A stretch of DNA of 44,810 nt from Welwitschia mirabilis (GCA_051453625.1 JBOZIK010000001.1:207144446-207189255), one strand, 5' to 3'. Positions 21,619 to 33,299 are shown, numbered from the stretch's first letter. The notes: a model not told the origin generated them from the sequence alone. Program-made: numbers and translations.

Positions 21619-22658
21619 TTAATCTAATTCCTCATATTCTTCTTCTTACTCTTCAGATTCTTTCTCTAAATATTCTTCATCTTCTCTAGTATGAGTAGAG
21701 CTGGTACTCTCAGTTGAGGTATTTACAATGTCATATCTAGATATAATAAGGGCTTCTTTCATGTGTCTAGTTTAGGAGTCAATCCATTTTAGATATGAAA
21801 GAGTCTTATCTAGAGATGTTGATTTTGGAGTTTCAGAAGGAGATTTCTTTGAGGGGATAAAGATATGCATGCAAGACAAGGTCGCATGCCCAATGGGTAA
21901 CAAAAGCTAAAGAGTTCCCAATGAAGGATGAAGATTAACATAAAAATGACGACATATTTTGGTGATAAGCACAAAGTAGGGTAGAGCCCTAGTTCTATGA
22001 TACTCCAACTACAAAACCATATTCTTTAGTATTATGGTAAGAGCATTAATGGAATGCTCAGGTCTTATCAAATACATCAAATATGCTCTGTAGCTAGAGG
22101 CCTCATCATGATGGCAGCTAAAGAAAGAAAGTTATAAGTAAAAATCAAATGAATGAAATGATATTTAGAAGTTAGCAAAAAAGTGGATAAATTATGTTTC
22201 TAAGAATGTACTCTATCATAAAGCTCCCTGGTAACTAATAGTTTATCTTCCATGGAGTCTCTGTGAGGCCAAAACTTCTTATAATCTCCCCTTAGAAGAT
22301 CAATCAGCTCAAAGATGAGGTTTACTGTTACTCTCATCCTTCTATCCAATACAAGGATTTTTAAAGTTATGATATCATGGTTAAAAGAAGCATTGTAATA
22401 AAACATCCTAGTAAGAAAAGGATAAGTAGGATCTGAGACATCTAATAAATGGTCCAAATCTTGATCTCTTAAGAGCTAGATGATTTTCCTAAGTTTCCTG
22501 AGCTCTGAAGTAGCTATAGAAAGATCCTGGAATATAACTTTCTTCTCAAATTTATCAGAGAACTTGTCAATGTCTTCTTTAGATAGTCCTTGGTAGAATT
22601 AGAAAGGTTCCCTTGAAAAAGCCTCTTTTACACCTTTCTTAGAAGAGCTAGTAGCCAT
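21619..22658 (-). pseudogene. Extra ORF between pol and 3' LTR of Copia-2 (Transposase_32-like)
   Basis: From ATG at 22658 (MATSSSKKGVKEAF) to TAA at 21619, about 346 codons with one or more shifts. An 86-codon open part at 22200-22457 reads DPTYPFLTRMFYYNASF, IITLKILVLDRRMRVTVN and LIFELIDLLRGDYKKF; upstream IFQDLSIATSELRKLRK. The pattern 'YP.L.R.FY.N ... ITLKILV..R.. V....I.ELI' resembles the domain called putative plant transposon protein (Transposase_32), found in many plant LTR elements; this is recognition by pattern only. The C-terminus is strongly acidic (REDEEYLEKESEE, then EEEYEELD). Function is unknown. Some Sireviruses carry an env-like ORF at this place, but I see no transmembrane segment. 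Confidence 0.6.
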
Positions 22659-22869
22659 TCTAAGACCCTTGAAAGAAAGATAACTAAGAAAAACACTAAA
22701 TCTAAAATCAACATCTCTAGATCTTAAAAGAAACTCACTAGATTTAAAAGCTTGAAGGCACTAAAACATAATGAAATCAAGTTAGGGTTTTATATCTTTA
22801 ATAGACTGAGGGAAATAGGAAGAATTTGAGAAAGAAATTGGGTTGACTAATTATACTTCCATACTATAA

Positions 22870-23393
22870 TATGCCAGGTCCAATTGAATGCTTGTTGCAG
22901 TGTGTATTTATGCAATAGTTCACATTTCGATTCCAATCCTATTAATTATAATTAAGATGCAAAATACAACACGCTAGTATAGACGGAGTGATCTAAATGT
23001 CGTAATTCCGTCGAAGGCCAATGGTATGGACAATAAAGAGTTGATTTCAGAAATGAAATATGTAACTTTAANNNNNNNNNNNNNNNNNNNNNNNNNNNNN
23101 NNNNNNNNNNNNNNNNNNNNNNNNNNNNNNNNNNNNNNNNNNNNNNNNNNNNNNNNNNNNNNNNNNNNNNNTCTACAAAACAACTCAAAATACCCTATTA
23201 AATATACTTAAGTTGGCATCGCAACAATGCTCAAACATCTGGTTAATCCATCGAAACATGGGTCTACAGTACTGGAAGGAATCTAGGTGACTAGGCTCTT
23301 AGTCTAATCGACCGACCACATTTGGTCGACTGAATCATAGATCTGGTCAATCACCCTACAATCAGCCAAGGAATAGTGATTTATCTTCTAGAT
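22870..23393. other. CpG-preserved stretch around a 100-N gap
   Basis: About 200 bp left and 220 bp right of the gap keep many CpG dinucleotides (for example GTCGTAATTCCGTCG near 23000 and ATCGACCGACC near 23310), unlike the CpG-poor surroundings. The right part (23280-23393) resembles the GTCGACC-rich LTR body of the Copia-1/2 family. This may be a younger LTR of the same family whose middle was not assembled, or a misjoin. No gene. Confidence 0.55.
23072..23171. other. Assembly gap, 100 N
   Basis: Exactly 100 N, the usual placeholder for a gap of unknown size. The missing IN and RT of Copia-2 may be hidden here. Confidence 1.
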
Positions 23394-23850
23394 CATTTTC
23401 ATGATTTTTAAATTGATTATGAGGACTAGGGATTTCATCAAAATTTATAGAATAATATAAATCTTTTCTAAAGTCTTGATTTGCATGAAATATTTGATCA
23501 AACAATTTGACATCTAATCTATAAACATTATCAATATATTTTGCACAAAAAATAGCAACATTTATTTTCTCATTTACAATAATGCATTTATATTTATCAA
23601 AAATTATTCTATGCCCTTTATTATAAAGTTGATTAACACTTAATAAATTGTATTACAAATGATTAAAATGAAGTACATTATCAAGTTTAGATGACATATA
23701 TTCTTTGATGCATCTTGTACCTTCTATGTTTGCTATTTGATTCTTTTAAAATATGAACACTCCTCCATTTATATCTTCAAGTTTTGAAAACTTGATTTAT
23801 CTTCTATTATATGCATTAAAAAACCATTATCTAGATATCAACTATTCAAA
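23394..23850 (-). pseudogene. Copia-2 protease and pre-integrase relic
   Basis: The protease motif at about 23795-23845 reads YLDNGFLMHIIEDKSSF where YLDSG..RHMTGD is usual, so the active serine-glycine pair is worn. It is followed by YNLLSVNQLYNKGHRIIF (about 23590-23660) and YIDNVYRLDVKLFDQ, the GAG-pre-integrase segment. Similarity stops near 23394, before the zinc-binding and core integrase parts, where LTR-like sequence begins. Confidence 0.8.
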
Positions 23851-25496
23851 TGTGATCCTCTACAATCTATTTGTATCACAAAGCTTTAAAGATTATTAGC
23901 CTTAATCCACTTAGTCTTATTTGACTTAGGTGGTACATTTTTCTTTGGAATAAACTTAAAAGGTAATGAGTTTACATTTTTAGAAAAGAGAATTAAACAT
24001 GTAACTTTGTAAAAAGATTTAGAATTACTAAATCTATCACAAAAATTACACAAATATTTGACACATACTTACTTGTCTGGTTTACTTGTTTTCATGATTT
24101 TTGTGTATCAAAACCAATACCTAATTTATTTCCATTAAGCTTTCATACTCTAAGCATTTATTCCAATTTAGAAGAGCTATCAAAAAATTTATTTACAAAA
24201 TAAGAAAGATCTCTTACCTGAGAACTTAGCTTAATGTTATTAGATTTAAGCATATTGCATTTTTCTTCCACTTCCTCCTTCTCTTTTATAATAGTCTTCA
24301 CTATTTTGTTAAACTCATTAATTCTTTTGGTGAGCTTCTTATACTATTCATATAACTCTTGACATGTGTCTTTTAGCTCATATTTTTCTTCATCAATTAT
24401 ATCTAAATTATTTGGCATTGAAGTACTAGGCACATTTTTGAGTGACGACACTAGAGCCATGAAAGATAATCTTCTATCTCTATTTAATTCATGGTCTAAA
24501 TAGTTTTCTCATCTTCATCATCTTCATTATTCCAAGTAGCCATGAATGAAGGATTTCTTAACTTTCTATTATCTCTCCTAGTGTTAGGACACTTATTAGC
24601 TATATGTCTAAATCCTTTGCATGAGTAGCATTAGATTTTCTTTCTCTTTTCTTACTCTTTTTTTTTATTTTATGTTGCTTATCCTTGAATTCCTACTTGA
24701 CTCTCCTTTATATTTACTATTAAAAACTTTTTGAATTATCTGGCTAGAAGAGCCACTTCATTATCATCGAGTTCTTCATTTGATCTATCAAATCTATAAT
24801 CTTCCTGTACAAATTTTAAAGTAATACCTTTTCTTCTATCTTTAATAAACTTAAGCTCATAGATTTGTAAGTTACTTTGAAGTTTTTCCAATGCTATTGC
24901 ATTGATGTTTTTGCTTTTTTTAATAACTGTCACCTTTGGTTCAAATCTCTTAGGTAGGAATCTCAAAACTTTTCTTACCACTTTTCTTTCCTCCATACAT
25001 TCTCTAAGGCTTTCCATTAAGTTCATGATATATGTAAGTCTAGCAAAAAATTCTTGCAAGGTTTCTTCTTTATCCATATAAATATTTTCAAATTTAGAAA
25101 TAAGCATTTGAAGTTTTTCTTATTTAATAGTGGATGTTCCTCCATGTGCAACTTCTAGAATATCCCAAGCTTCCTTAGCATGGTTACAGTTTATGATTCT
25201 TTTAAATTCATTTATACATACTACACAAAAAATGCATTAAGAGCATGGACATCTATGATGGATTTTGCCTTGTCTATGGGTGTCCATTGGTCTCAGGATT
25301 TAGGAACTAAGATAGTATGACCATTTGCATCTACCTAAGTTATTAGAAGCATGGTATATCATTTGTAAATAACTTCCTCTATATTGGCATCTAGGAATCT
25401 AAGGAAGATTCTCATCTGAGCTTTTCAATAGGCATAGTTTAAACCATTAAATGTAGGTAGATGACTAGTTGAAAATCCATCACATGAGTTACTCAT
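23851..25496 (-). pseudogene. Copia-2 gag relic with CCHC knuckle
   Basis: ATG at 25496 opens MSNSCDGFSTSHLP, matching the start of Copia-1 gag. The UBN2-type core is open for 123 codons at 24736-25107 (DKEETLQEFFARLTYIMNL, KVLRFLPKRFEPKVTV). A complete CX2CX4HX4C knuckle, CYSCKGFRHIANKC, lies at 24589-24630 and binds nucleic acid in relatives. A coiled coil (about 24240-24420) precedes a second, worn finger, CNFCDRFSNSKSFY (about 24010-24050), whose histidine and last cysteine are lost. Tryptophan codons are repeatedly stops. Confidence 0.87.
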
Positions 25497-25549
25497 TTTT
25501 AGGGTTCTAAAGTTAATATTGGTTAAAATCTATTGAAGACTAATGTAAG

Positions 25550-25562
25550 ATCTAATATCAAA
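25550..25562 (-). other. Copia-2 primer binding site, degenerate
   Basis: The minus strand reads TTTGATATTAGATC next to the LTR. It can be aligned with TGGTATCAGAGC and lies where Copia-1 has its clearer PBS. Confidence 0.55.
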
Positions 25563-26934
25563 TGATAGGATTAAGAATATTAGAGGGGGAGAGGGATGAA
25601 TATGTTCTCTCAAAAACTTAAGCATAAATCTAAAATATTTAAATCTATATGAATTATAGCTTTCATATGAAAATAACCAAATCATGAATGTGCATAAAAT
25701 AATGAAATTCTGAAAGTAAGAATCAAAAATAAAAATCATAGACTACTAATTTTGATGCACACTAGATTTATAGTGGTTTGGGAACTCCCCTACTCTAGTC
25801 TTGATGATCAGCTTTTCCCAAGCTAGATCTTAGATCTTTGTTATTTCATCAGGTATTCTAGGTTTACCTATAACTTTTACAAGTGGACTTTTATAGGATA
25901 ATTCTTAATCTTCATAATAAAATTTTCAAGGCTAAGTTTTAACCTGTAGCACAGAATTTTCAAGGCTAAGTCTCAACCTCTAAAAATAATGGATGTGATG
26001 TCATGATGCCTTAGTTGTACAAATATCTCATGTTCTATAATAGTATAATGAATGAATTTATTCTCTAGTAGATCATAATAATAAAGCTCTTAGATCTGAC
26101 AAGAATGAAGTGCTTATGTTAATGATAAATTTCCTTGAGTCAGATGTGTAGTAGTATAATGATATACCAATGAGAAATCACAGCTTTATCTTTTAGATCC
26201 ATAATGATTGTGTCGAATAAGAGTAGTGCCAAAAGATTTCTAGGTCAATAATAGCATAGCTATTTATAATGGAGGGCTAATAGGGTTTATTACAAATGAA
26301 TTGCACCTTCAATGGCTATAAATGGCTAGGAAACTGCTAGTTAATAGTTAGGAAATTAATACATAACTTTTAGAAATTTTTCTTTTTCGTGCTGTCTAGT
26401 CGACCCCATAAAAATTTGGTCAACCTCATATGGTATTGTGAATTACTTAAGTCGCCTAAGAGAGAAATTTAGTAACCCCAAGTTTTTATGTCTCCAAGTC
26501 CAGTTGACCCCATTTGGGTTTGGTCGACCCCAATCTAGTTGATTCCATCCTAGATCTAGTCAACCCCTTATCTCTTGGTCTAGAACTACTCTGTCAGGTC
26601 CTCAAATTTGATTGACCCCATGAAAATCTAGTCGAATCCTTGCAATTTAGTTTAGGGAAACTGGTTCTTCAGGTTATAGGTTTAGTCAATCCCAGAAAAA
26701 TTTGATTGACCCCTCTAAGTTCAGTCCATTCTTCCTTTGACAACTTCAGGTGCAATCAATCCCTTTAAGATCTAGTCGACCTCTCTGGAGGGTGAATTGA
26801 CTAAGTAGGTTTCTGGTGCATATTTTGATTCTATCTTTCAACGTAAAAAACTTAAACTTTATCTACACAAAAGATACTACTTGTACTACATAATAGATAT
26901 TAGTTTGATATCAATTAGCAAATATAATATAATA
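25563..26934 (-). repeat. Copia-2 5' LTR, about 1372 bp
   Basis: Begins TGATAGGATT and ends ATATAATATAATA; the terminal CA is worn. It aligns with 19441-20808 throughout, with paired GTCGACC-like sites at 26395-26800. The chromovirus resumes beyond it (from about 26940). Confidence 0.85.
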
Positions 26935-26998
26935 GAGTACATTTTCATAAATGACACAAGAAGATAAGAAACCATGTTAGAGGATGAGCATGATAATT

Positions 26999-27011
26999 AA
27001 GGGGGAGGTAA
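26999..27011 (+). promoter_or_regulatory. Chromovirus polypurine tract
   Basis: AAGGGGGAGGTAA directly precedes the 3' LTR and would prime plus-strand DNA. It lies about 65 bp beyond the Copia-2 insertion, showing that the chromovirus 3' end was separated from its IN by that insertion. Confidence 0.85.
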
Positions 27012-27430
27012 TGTAATGTTCTAAATTTAGAGTTGTAAAGAAGTGTATGAAGACATTAAATCTAATTAAGCATAACTAATGAAATTTTATAAATGAATAT
27101 AACTAAAACATGTGAATTATGTCCTTTCATTATGTTATTTAAGGTTATTACATTAGGTGGAGCTGGATAGGCTAGGTGGATGTAATCAATGATAACCTTG
27201 GATAATACCCAAGTGTCTTAAGAAGGGATCTTAGGTTATAGGTCATGTATTTACCTTTGATCACTAGTCTAATGCTATTGGCTAATGATAAAAAATGTCA
27301 TTTACTCTTATTAATAATAAAATTTACCTTTTTGCTAAATGTTTCTTGTTATTTTTATTAATTTTGATATAATACTTATATTTTATTATTTTATATGAAT
27401 GATCTTAAAGCAGTAAAATGGAACATTGTG
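27012..27430 (+). repeat. Chromovirus 3' LTR
   Basis: Begins TGTAATGTTC, identical to the 5' LTR start, and ends GAACATTGTG where the 5' LTR has GAACATTACA. Over the first 60 bp 49 positions match the 5' LTR. The outer Athila-like reading frame resumes right after it. Confidence 0.9.
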
Positions 27431-29830
27431 TTCTTAAGAACTCTAAAATTATAATTAAAGTTGAAAATGAAGAAGTAACAAATCGTAGGATACTCACTAC
27501 ATTGAGAATGTTTATATACTTTAGAAAACTTAATGTTATTATTAAAAACAATTATTTTTAATTACTATTTATTAGTCATATCCTATAACTAGTGTTAGTA
27601 CATTTACATTACTTTTTGTAGATGATTAATCTAGATATATCCAAGTAGTAATTTCTCTTAAATACTAGGAAAAATAACTTTCTTTATAATATTTTCTTAT
27701 TAAAAAAAGGTCCTTTAGATTATGTAATGCCCTTACTAACTTTTAATAATGCATGATGAAAATATTATATGGTATTTTATGAGATTTTATAAAAGTTTTC
27801 ATGGATGGTTTTCTTATTTTTAGGGATACACTTGATGAATACCTTAACAACTTAGAAAAATCCTTAATTAATTGTATTGAAATAAACCTTGTTTTAAGTT
27901 AGGAAAAATATCAGTTTATTAAAGTTCATGTTATATTTTTCGAACATATAGTTTTAAAATAAAGGATGAAAAATAATATCATAAATATGAAAATAATTAA
28001 AAATTGACCTACTTCTAATAATGTTAAATATTTCATATCATTTTTAGAAAATGCTAGGTATTATAAAATATTCATATAAGACTTTTGTAAATTTCTTAAC
28101 CTATGTGTAAATTTCTTAATAAAATTTTTATCTTTAAATGAAATGAAGAATGTGCACATTATTTAAAACTCTGAAGAATTTACTAATATGTGATGTGAGT
28201 GGCTATTACTTAGGAGCAATACTTAGGAAGGGGAAAAATAAAACCTTATTTTATATCTTATAAAAGTAAATATGTAACCAGTTCTATGATTAACTATAAT
28301 AGCACTAAAAAATATTTCTTTCATTGATATTTATCTTGTAATAATTGTTTTTGTCTCTTCTTGATTAAAACATTATTATCTTTACCTATTGTATTTCTAT
28401 TAGATACCTTCAGAATAGAAAAGATGGGAAATACTATTTAATTAGATTTATTCTCTTATTATAGGAATTTACTATAGAAATTAGAGATAAAATAGATGTT
28501 AAAAATCTAGTACTAATCATTTATCTTATCTCTCTTATGCTAATGATACATCTCCACCCATTAATGATTCTTTTTCCCATAAGCAACTTATGCATGTTGT
28601 TTATATCTTTAACATGCTTCTTATGCTAGGACATTTTAAACTAAGTTTTATCTCCTAATCTTACTAAACAAGAAAGACATAGAACCCTTTTACAAGTTAA
28701 GTATTACCTTTTAAAATCCTATTTTATGTATAAGAATTATTTTGATCAAATTATTAGAAAATGTAATCCACATGAGGAGGTAATGGATGTCCTAGAATTC
28801 TATCATAAAGATGTTGTAAATATCATAATCTACTTAAAAAATAGCTGCTAGAGTTTTGAAAATTGATTTATTTTGATTCATTATCTTTAAAGATACCTAT
28901 GTATATTATAGAACCTATAAAAATTAGGTATTATATCTATAAGAGACATGATGTCTCTTAACCCAATTATAGAAGCTAAACCTTTTAAATGCATGGAGTG
29001 TAGATTTTTAGGAATCTTATTTACATTTCTTCAACTATCAACACATCCTAGTATGTTTTTATTAGATTCTTAGATAGACAACATCTTATTTCTTATAGAT
29101 ATGATGATGATAAAATAGTTATAAAATTCCTTCGTAAGAATATCTTATTCTATTTGATAATCCCAAAGCCAATATTAGTAATGGATGCATCCATTATTAC
29201 AATCAAATTGTATAGAAATTATTAAAGAATTGCAACATATTCCATAAGGTATCTACCCCTCATCACTTGCAAATCATTAGCCTACTTCAAAGAATTAATA
29301 AAGAAATTATGATTACCCTTCACAAAACTATTTAAAAGAAAAACAAATTCTTTATTAAAACATAGTAATTTAATTTGAGCATATAAAAATTATCATAAGA
29401 CACATTTAGGAATTTTCTCTTACATATTAATCTTTAAATAACATAAATAAGATTAAGCAAGTAAATTTTTTAACTTTACTTTAGTAAATATAAAAATCTT
29501 AAGAAATTAAAATTAAATAATTAGATTAAATCTAAAATAAAGCCTATAAAAGTAGAAAAAATCTAAAGAAATATTGAAAGCCTTTCATGATTAACATATG
29601 CTTAGGAAAAATTTTGAATTTAATATTTTACTTTATGATCTTAGATTATATAAATTCCTTGGAAAAAATGTACCTAGATGGGCTACTTGATTCCAAGTCT
29701 TAAAAATATTTCTTCATGGTATTATTAAGATTTTGAGCCTTAATTTTAATCATTTAATTAAATTTAATAGTCAATGGCTTAAACATTTTTACCCATCTAT
29801 CCAAATAGGCCTTAACTTAAGTTCTATTCC
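27431..29830 (+). pseudogene. Athila-like pol, remaining RT, RNase H and integrase (outer element)
   Basis: Continues the frame cut at 10520: VLKNSKIIIKVENEEVTNRR, then FIYFRKLNVIIKNNYF, in the place of VVPKKGGITVVKNEKNEL and CIDYRKLN. The catalytic box is FMDGFLIF (27798-27824) for FMDDFSVF, so one aspartate is lost. LDEYLNNLEKSL and INLVLS follow. RNase H shows LICDVSGYYLGAIL and FYISYKSKYV (about 28180-28270). A 50-codon open stretch (28657-28806) is the integrase zinc domain (NLTKQERHRTLLQVKYY, RKCNPHEEVMDVLEFYH). The IN core shows DDKIVIKFLRKNILF (about 29105) and KTHLGIFSYILIF near 29400. It ends about 29830 at FNSQWLKHFYP. Confidence 0.85.
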
Positions 29831-31029
29831 CTTAACCTAGTTTTATAATCATATTGAAGGGAAAAAGTAGTTTAAAATAAGTTAAGTTAATAAATTGATG
29901 ATATATAAGAGATGAACTTAAATAATGTAAATTCTTATGATTTGTGTTGGTTAAGTATTAGATTTATGATATTTACATGATTCAACTGGTTCATTTATAA
30001 GACGTAAAGCAATTAGGTCCCTCTTACTACTTATTTAGTTAGGAATCTCTTTGCTTACATATTAACTCTCATCTTCTTATGTTACATTTTCATAATTTCA
30101 TGGATTACACCTAAAGCTACATGTAATAATATACATTTCTTTAAATTAATTTTCATTAGTAAAAATAGAATCCATGGTATAAAAACATTAGTAGCATAAA
30201 GGGTATCAAAAGAATTAAAAAAATACACACTAATTTTCTAGCAAAAAAAACCATTCTTTATTCATGATTGACAAATGCAACACCTTTCCATGTCAAATAG
30301 AGGGCTTAAAGAGGTGAATGACCAAGTGATACTACCTTTAAGGTCTAGTATGTGGGACCACTAGGTGCTCACACTAGCCTATTAAAAATCTAATATACTT
30401 ATGTAACTCACATGCATCACATTTGCTCCTATCTTATCCTTATTTTAAATATAGTAAAAAGTTATCATAGTGATTCATAGTAAGTGTGGCTCTTTGTAAA
30501 AATACAATTAGTTTAGAAGGGTCATATCTCTTGAACATAATTTCATATTTTTAACAAACACAGTAGTTGACATTACCACTAATGAACATTGGGTATTATT
30601 TTATTTAAAGGAAAATGGATTGTGATAGACTTCTTCCCTCCCCCACTTCCCCTTCCCCATCCCCAACCCCTAAGATTGATAGATATTCTCAAACTAATAT
30701 TTTTTTGGATAGTTTTTTTGTACACCTACTTGTTCTTCTTCATATTTTTTATCCTCACCTTGGTTAACTGTAATACTAAAAAAGTAAATTAAGATTTGTA
30801 TTCATTAGCAAACATATTTTGAATACATTTGTTATATAAATTCTTCATTTTTATAGCTATGGAGGTCATAATAAGATAATTTAATTAATACTTTTATAAT
30901 GAATTTTTTTCTTAGCTTCTTTTCTCTCATGTCTATAATTCTAGCTAGTTTAATAGTGAATATGAGATTTGATCTTATAAAATTTTTTTATAATTAATTA
31001 TATATTTGTTAAACTTTTTTAAATAATAG
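29831..31029. other. No gene recognised; contains a G-quadruplex-prone tract
   Basis: Lies between the 3' end of the outer Athila-like pol and the 3' end of Gypsy-5. It should contain LTR remains of one or both, but no pair of matching ends was found. The C-rich tract at 30636-30670 is described separately. Confidence 0.45.
30636..30670 (-). other. G-run tract, G4N2G4N2G4N2G4 on the minus strand
   Basis: The plus strand carries C-runs of 3, 5, 4, 4, 4 and 4 at 30636-38, 30640-44, 30649-52, 30655-58, 30661-64 and 30667-70. The last four are separated by only two bases each, a canonical four-tetrad quadruplex motif on the minus strand. It lies about 400 bp beyond the Gypsy-5 integrase end, so it may also be that element's polypurine tract. 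Confidence 0.75.
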
Positions 31030-33290
31030 GATTTAAGTAAGCTAAAGTAAAAGACTGGGTGTACTTGGCCCTTTGACAGGGAGGTTGAGTTTGTATGATC
31101 CCTAATCTTTTTTGAAATGAAAAAGAGTCTAAAAAATCAATGGTTAAGTTGTCATATTTTTCCAACTTTAAAGATGCTCTTTTTAACTTAACTTTTAATA
31201 AAACTTGATTACCAACTTTGAAGATTTAATGGAAATGTTTTTGATCAAAGTACTTCTTATATCTATTTTAATTACATTGTAGTTTCTTTTAGATCTTTCT
31301 AATTATTTTATTCATCTTTTAAATTTCTTCTTATTCTTCTTTTTTATCATTTGAATAGGATCTCTCAAAGTGATTAGGATTGCATAATTTTCATCATGCA
31401 TAGCTTTAAAGGGAGCACATTTAATGGAAGAATAGTACCCCTCGTTTTAAGCATATTCTACTCAATAAAGGTAATATTTCCACCTAGTGGATTTAATTAT
31501 AATACAAGTCCTCAATACGTATTTTAATATCTTATTAATTCATTCCATTTCTCCATCAATCTTAAGATAAGAAGTAGTGTTAAAGAATACTTATATCCTT
31601 ACCTACTTAGAGAATTCCTATAAAAATTTGATACAAATTTTGGATTATGGTTAGAGATAATAATTTTTAGAATATTATGTAATATAAAAACATCTTTTAT
31701 GAATTGTCCTATAATTTCTTCCACTATTATTATAGTCTTAGTTGGAATGAAGTAAGCCATCTTTGTTAACCTATCAATATATATAAATATTATGCCATTT
31801 TGTTAATCATTTAGTTAATATTGTAATAAAGTCCATTATAACCTTATCCCATTTTCATGAAGGTACTTATAAATGATTTAATAATTTAGGTGATTTTTGC
31901 TGTTCCACCTTAACTTTCAATAAACTGGGTATTCTTTGATTAAGTTAGTTATCTAACTTTTCATTCTTGGCTAGTAGTATTATCATTGTAAGTTGATGTA
32001 AGTTTCTACAAACTCAAGATGCCCTAGTATGGAACTTTATGAACTTATCACAAGAGCTGCTAATGCCATAGGTAAATGTGATATATGATGGCATGCAGAG
32101 TTAACTCAGATATGGCTAAGGAAATTAAGAAAAAACTAGCTTAGATTCAGCTATTTGAGGGAATTTGAAAAAAATTACTGCAAAAAATAAAAATAAAATT
32201 AAACCCTATCATTTAACTTTAGATGATTAGAAGAGGCTATTTCTATATAGACTCTAAGCTTTTGTAGTAAATTTTTATTTAAAATGTAACTTTCATAAGA
32301 TAGTATCTTTATATTATTAAGGCATGAATAATGGCAAGCAGTTATAGATTATGTATAGGGTAATTTTACTTATTCTTATGTAGATGTTTTGATTCATATG
32401 TAACTACTTATTCTTCTTGCATGAGCACTACTATAATACCTTTCTTATATGCATGTATTAGTATTAGAAACTCTTGTCCATTTTTGAAAACTTTAATATT
32501 AGTAATAAAGGCAATAAAAGTTTATTACAAAACAAGGCCTCTTCAAATCTATCATAAAAAATAAAAATAACTTTTTCCTTGGTTAGACCTATTAGCAGAT
32601 TTACAAAAATTGTAGATGAAACTCTTATAACATCCTACAAGACCTAGAAATCATTTTAAATCCATGGAATTTTCTAGTTTAATCATTCTCTTACTACTTA
32701 TACCTTATTGAACTCTATTTGAATGCATTTTTTGAATCTAACATGAATTATATAATTAACTAAAATTTTAAAGAATTTGCATTTACTTATCTTGGTAGTT
32801 AATTCATGACATTTGATTAATTGAAAAACTATTCTTAAATGTTAAATGTATTCTTTTCTATTCTTAGAATATACTAAAATGTCATACATAAAAACAACTA
32901 TGAATTGATCAGAGTACACATAAAAAATGTTATTCATTAATGTCATGAATGTGAGTAGAGAATTTTTTAATCAAATAGAATTACAATGAATTCAAAGTGG
33001 CTATATTTTATTTTAAAATACATTTTTGAGATATCTTCTTCCTTGATGTGTATCTAATGGTATCCTTATTTTAGATCTATCTTGATAAAGTACTTTATAC
33101 TTTGAAAATAATTAAAGAGGTTATCAATCATAGGTATTGGATATTTATTCTTGATAATTACCTTATTTAATTATTAGTAGTTAATGCATAGGTGGAGTGA
33201 TCCATCCTCTTCTTCACAAATAATGCTAGTGCTCATTATGGTGATGTACTTAATTATATTTTTCCTTTATTTAGCTTAAATTCCCTTAAT
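31030..33290 (-). pseudogene. Gypsy-5 RT, RNase H and integrase relic
   Basis: RT: DGSLHLCINY, LNKVIIKNKYPIPMIDNLF, IKYFIKIDLK, IHIKEEDISKMYFKIKYSHF (about 33020-33230). The catalytic box FIVVFMYDILVYS (about 32868-32911) has tyrosine for the first aspartate. RNase H and the connecting FLGLVGCYKSFIYNF are near 32580-32680. Integrase: KWDKVIMDFITILTK and DRLTKMAYFIP (about 31755-31850), ISNHNPKFVSNFYRN (about 31634) for SDRDPKF, so the second aspartate is lost, then YYSSIKCAPFKAMHDENYAI and, at the end, VHPVFYFSLLKSYY (about 31040). Many stops. Confidence 0.82.
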
Positions 33291-33299
33291 TCAGTAACT

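Larger units (their letters stand above)
19441..26934 (-). mobile_element. Copia-2: Sirevirus-like element nested in the chromovirus
   Basis: Minus strand, with LTRs at 19441-20808 and 25563-26934, PBS at 25550-25562, gag from ATG 25496, protease, pre-integrase, then a break at about 23394, a 100-N gap, an extra ORF (21619-22658) and polypurine tracts before the 3' LTR. IN core and RT are absent from the assembled sequence; they were deleted or fall in the gap. In a 101-bp LTR block (19496-19596 against 25617-25717) 91 positions agree, younger than the host chromovirus (49 of 60). Flanks GAACA and GAGTA could be a worn 5-bp target duplication differing by two transitions. Confidence 0.88.
10521..27430 (+). 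mobile_element. Chromovirus-like Ty3/gypsy element split by Copia-2
   Basis: Two related LTRs of about 419 bp (10521-10939, 27012-27430) flank a PBS, a 4-kb foreign-looking block, gag, PR, RT, RNase H, IN and a PPT (27001-27008), all plus strand. RT before IN and the FSKIDLRS-type RT place it in Ty3/gypsy. A GPY-like module and possible chromodomain suggest a chromovirus. Copia-2 sits at 19441-26934 just after the IN end. Over their first 60 bp the LTRs agree at 49 positions, so it is old. I see no clear target-site duplication (GTAAA left, TTCTT right); about six codons of the outer RT seem lost at the junction. Confidence 0.85.

Noticed and set aside
22952-23211. Three ORFs spanning the N run
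   Set aside because: They exist only because N was translated as open; not real coding evidence.
30589-30792. Plus-strand ORF with a proline-rich stretch
   Set aside because: Created by the C-run tract and T-rich flanks; no family match and better explained as a purine tract on the other strand.
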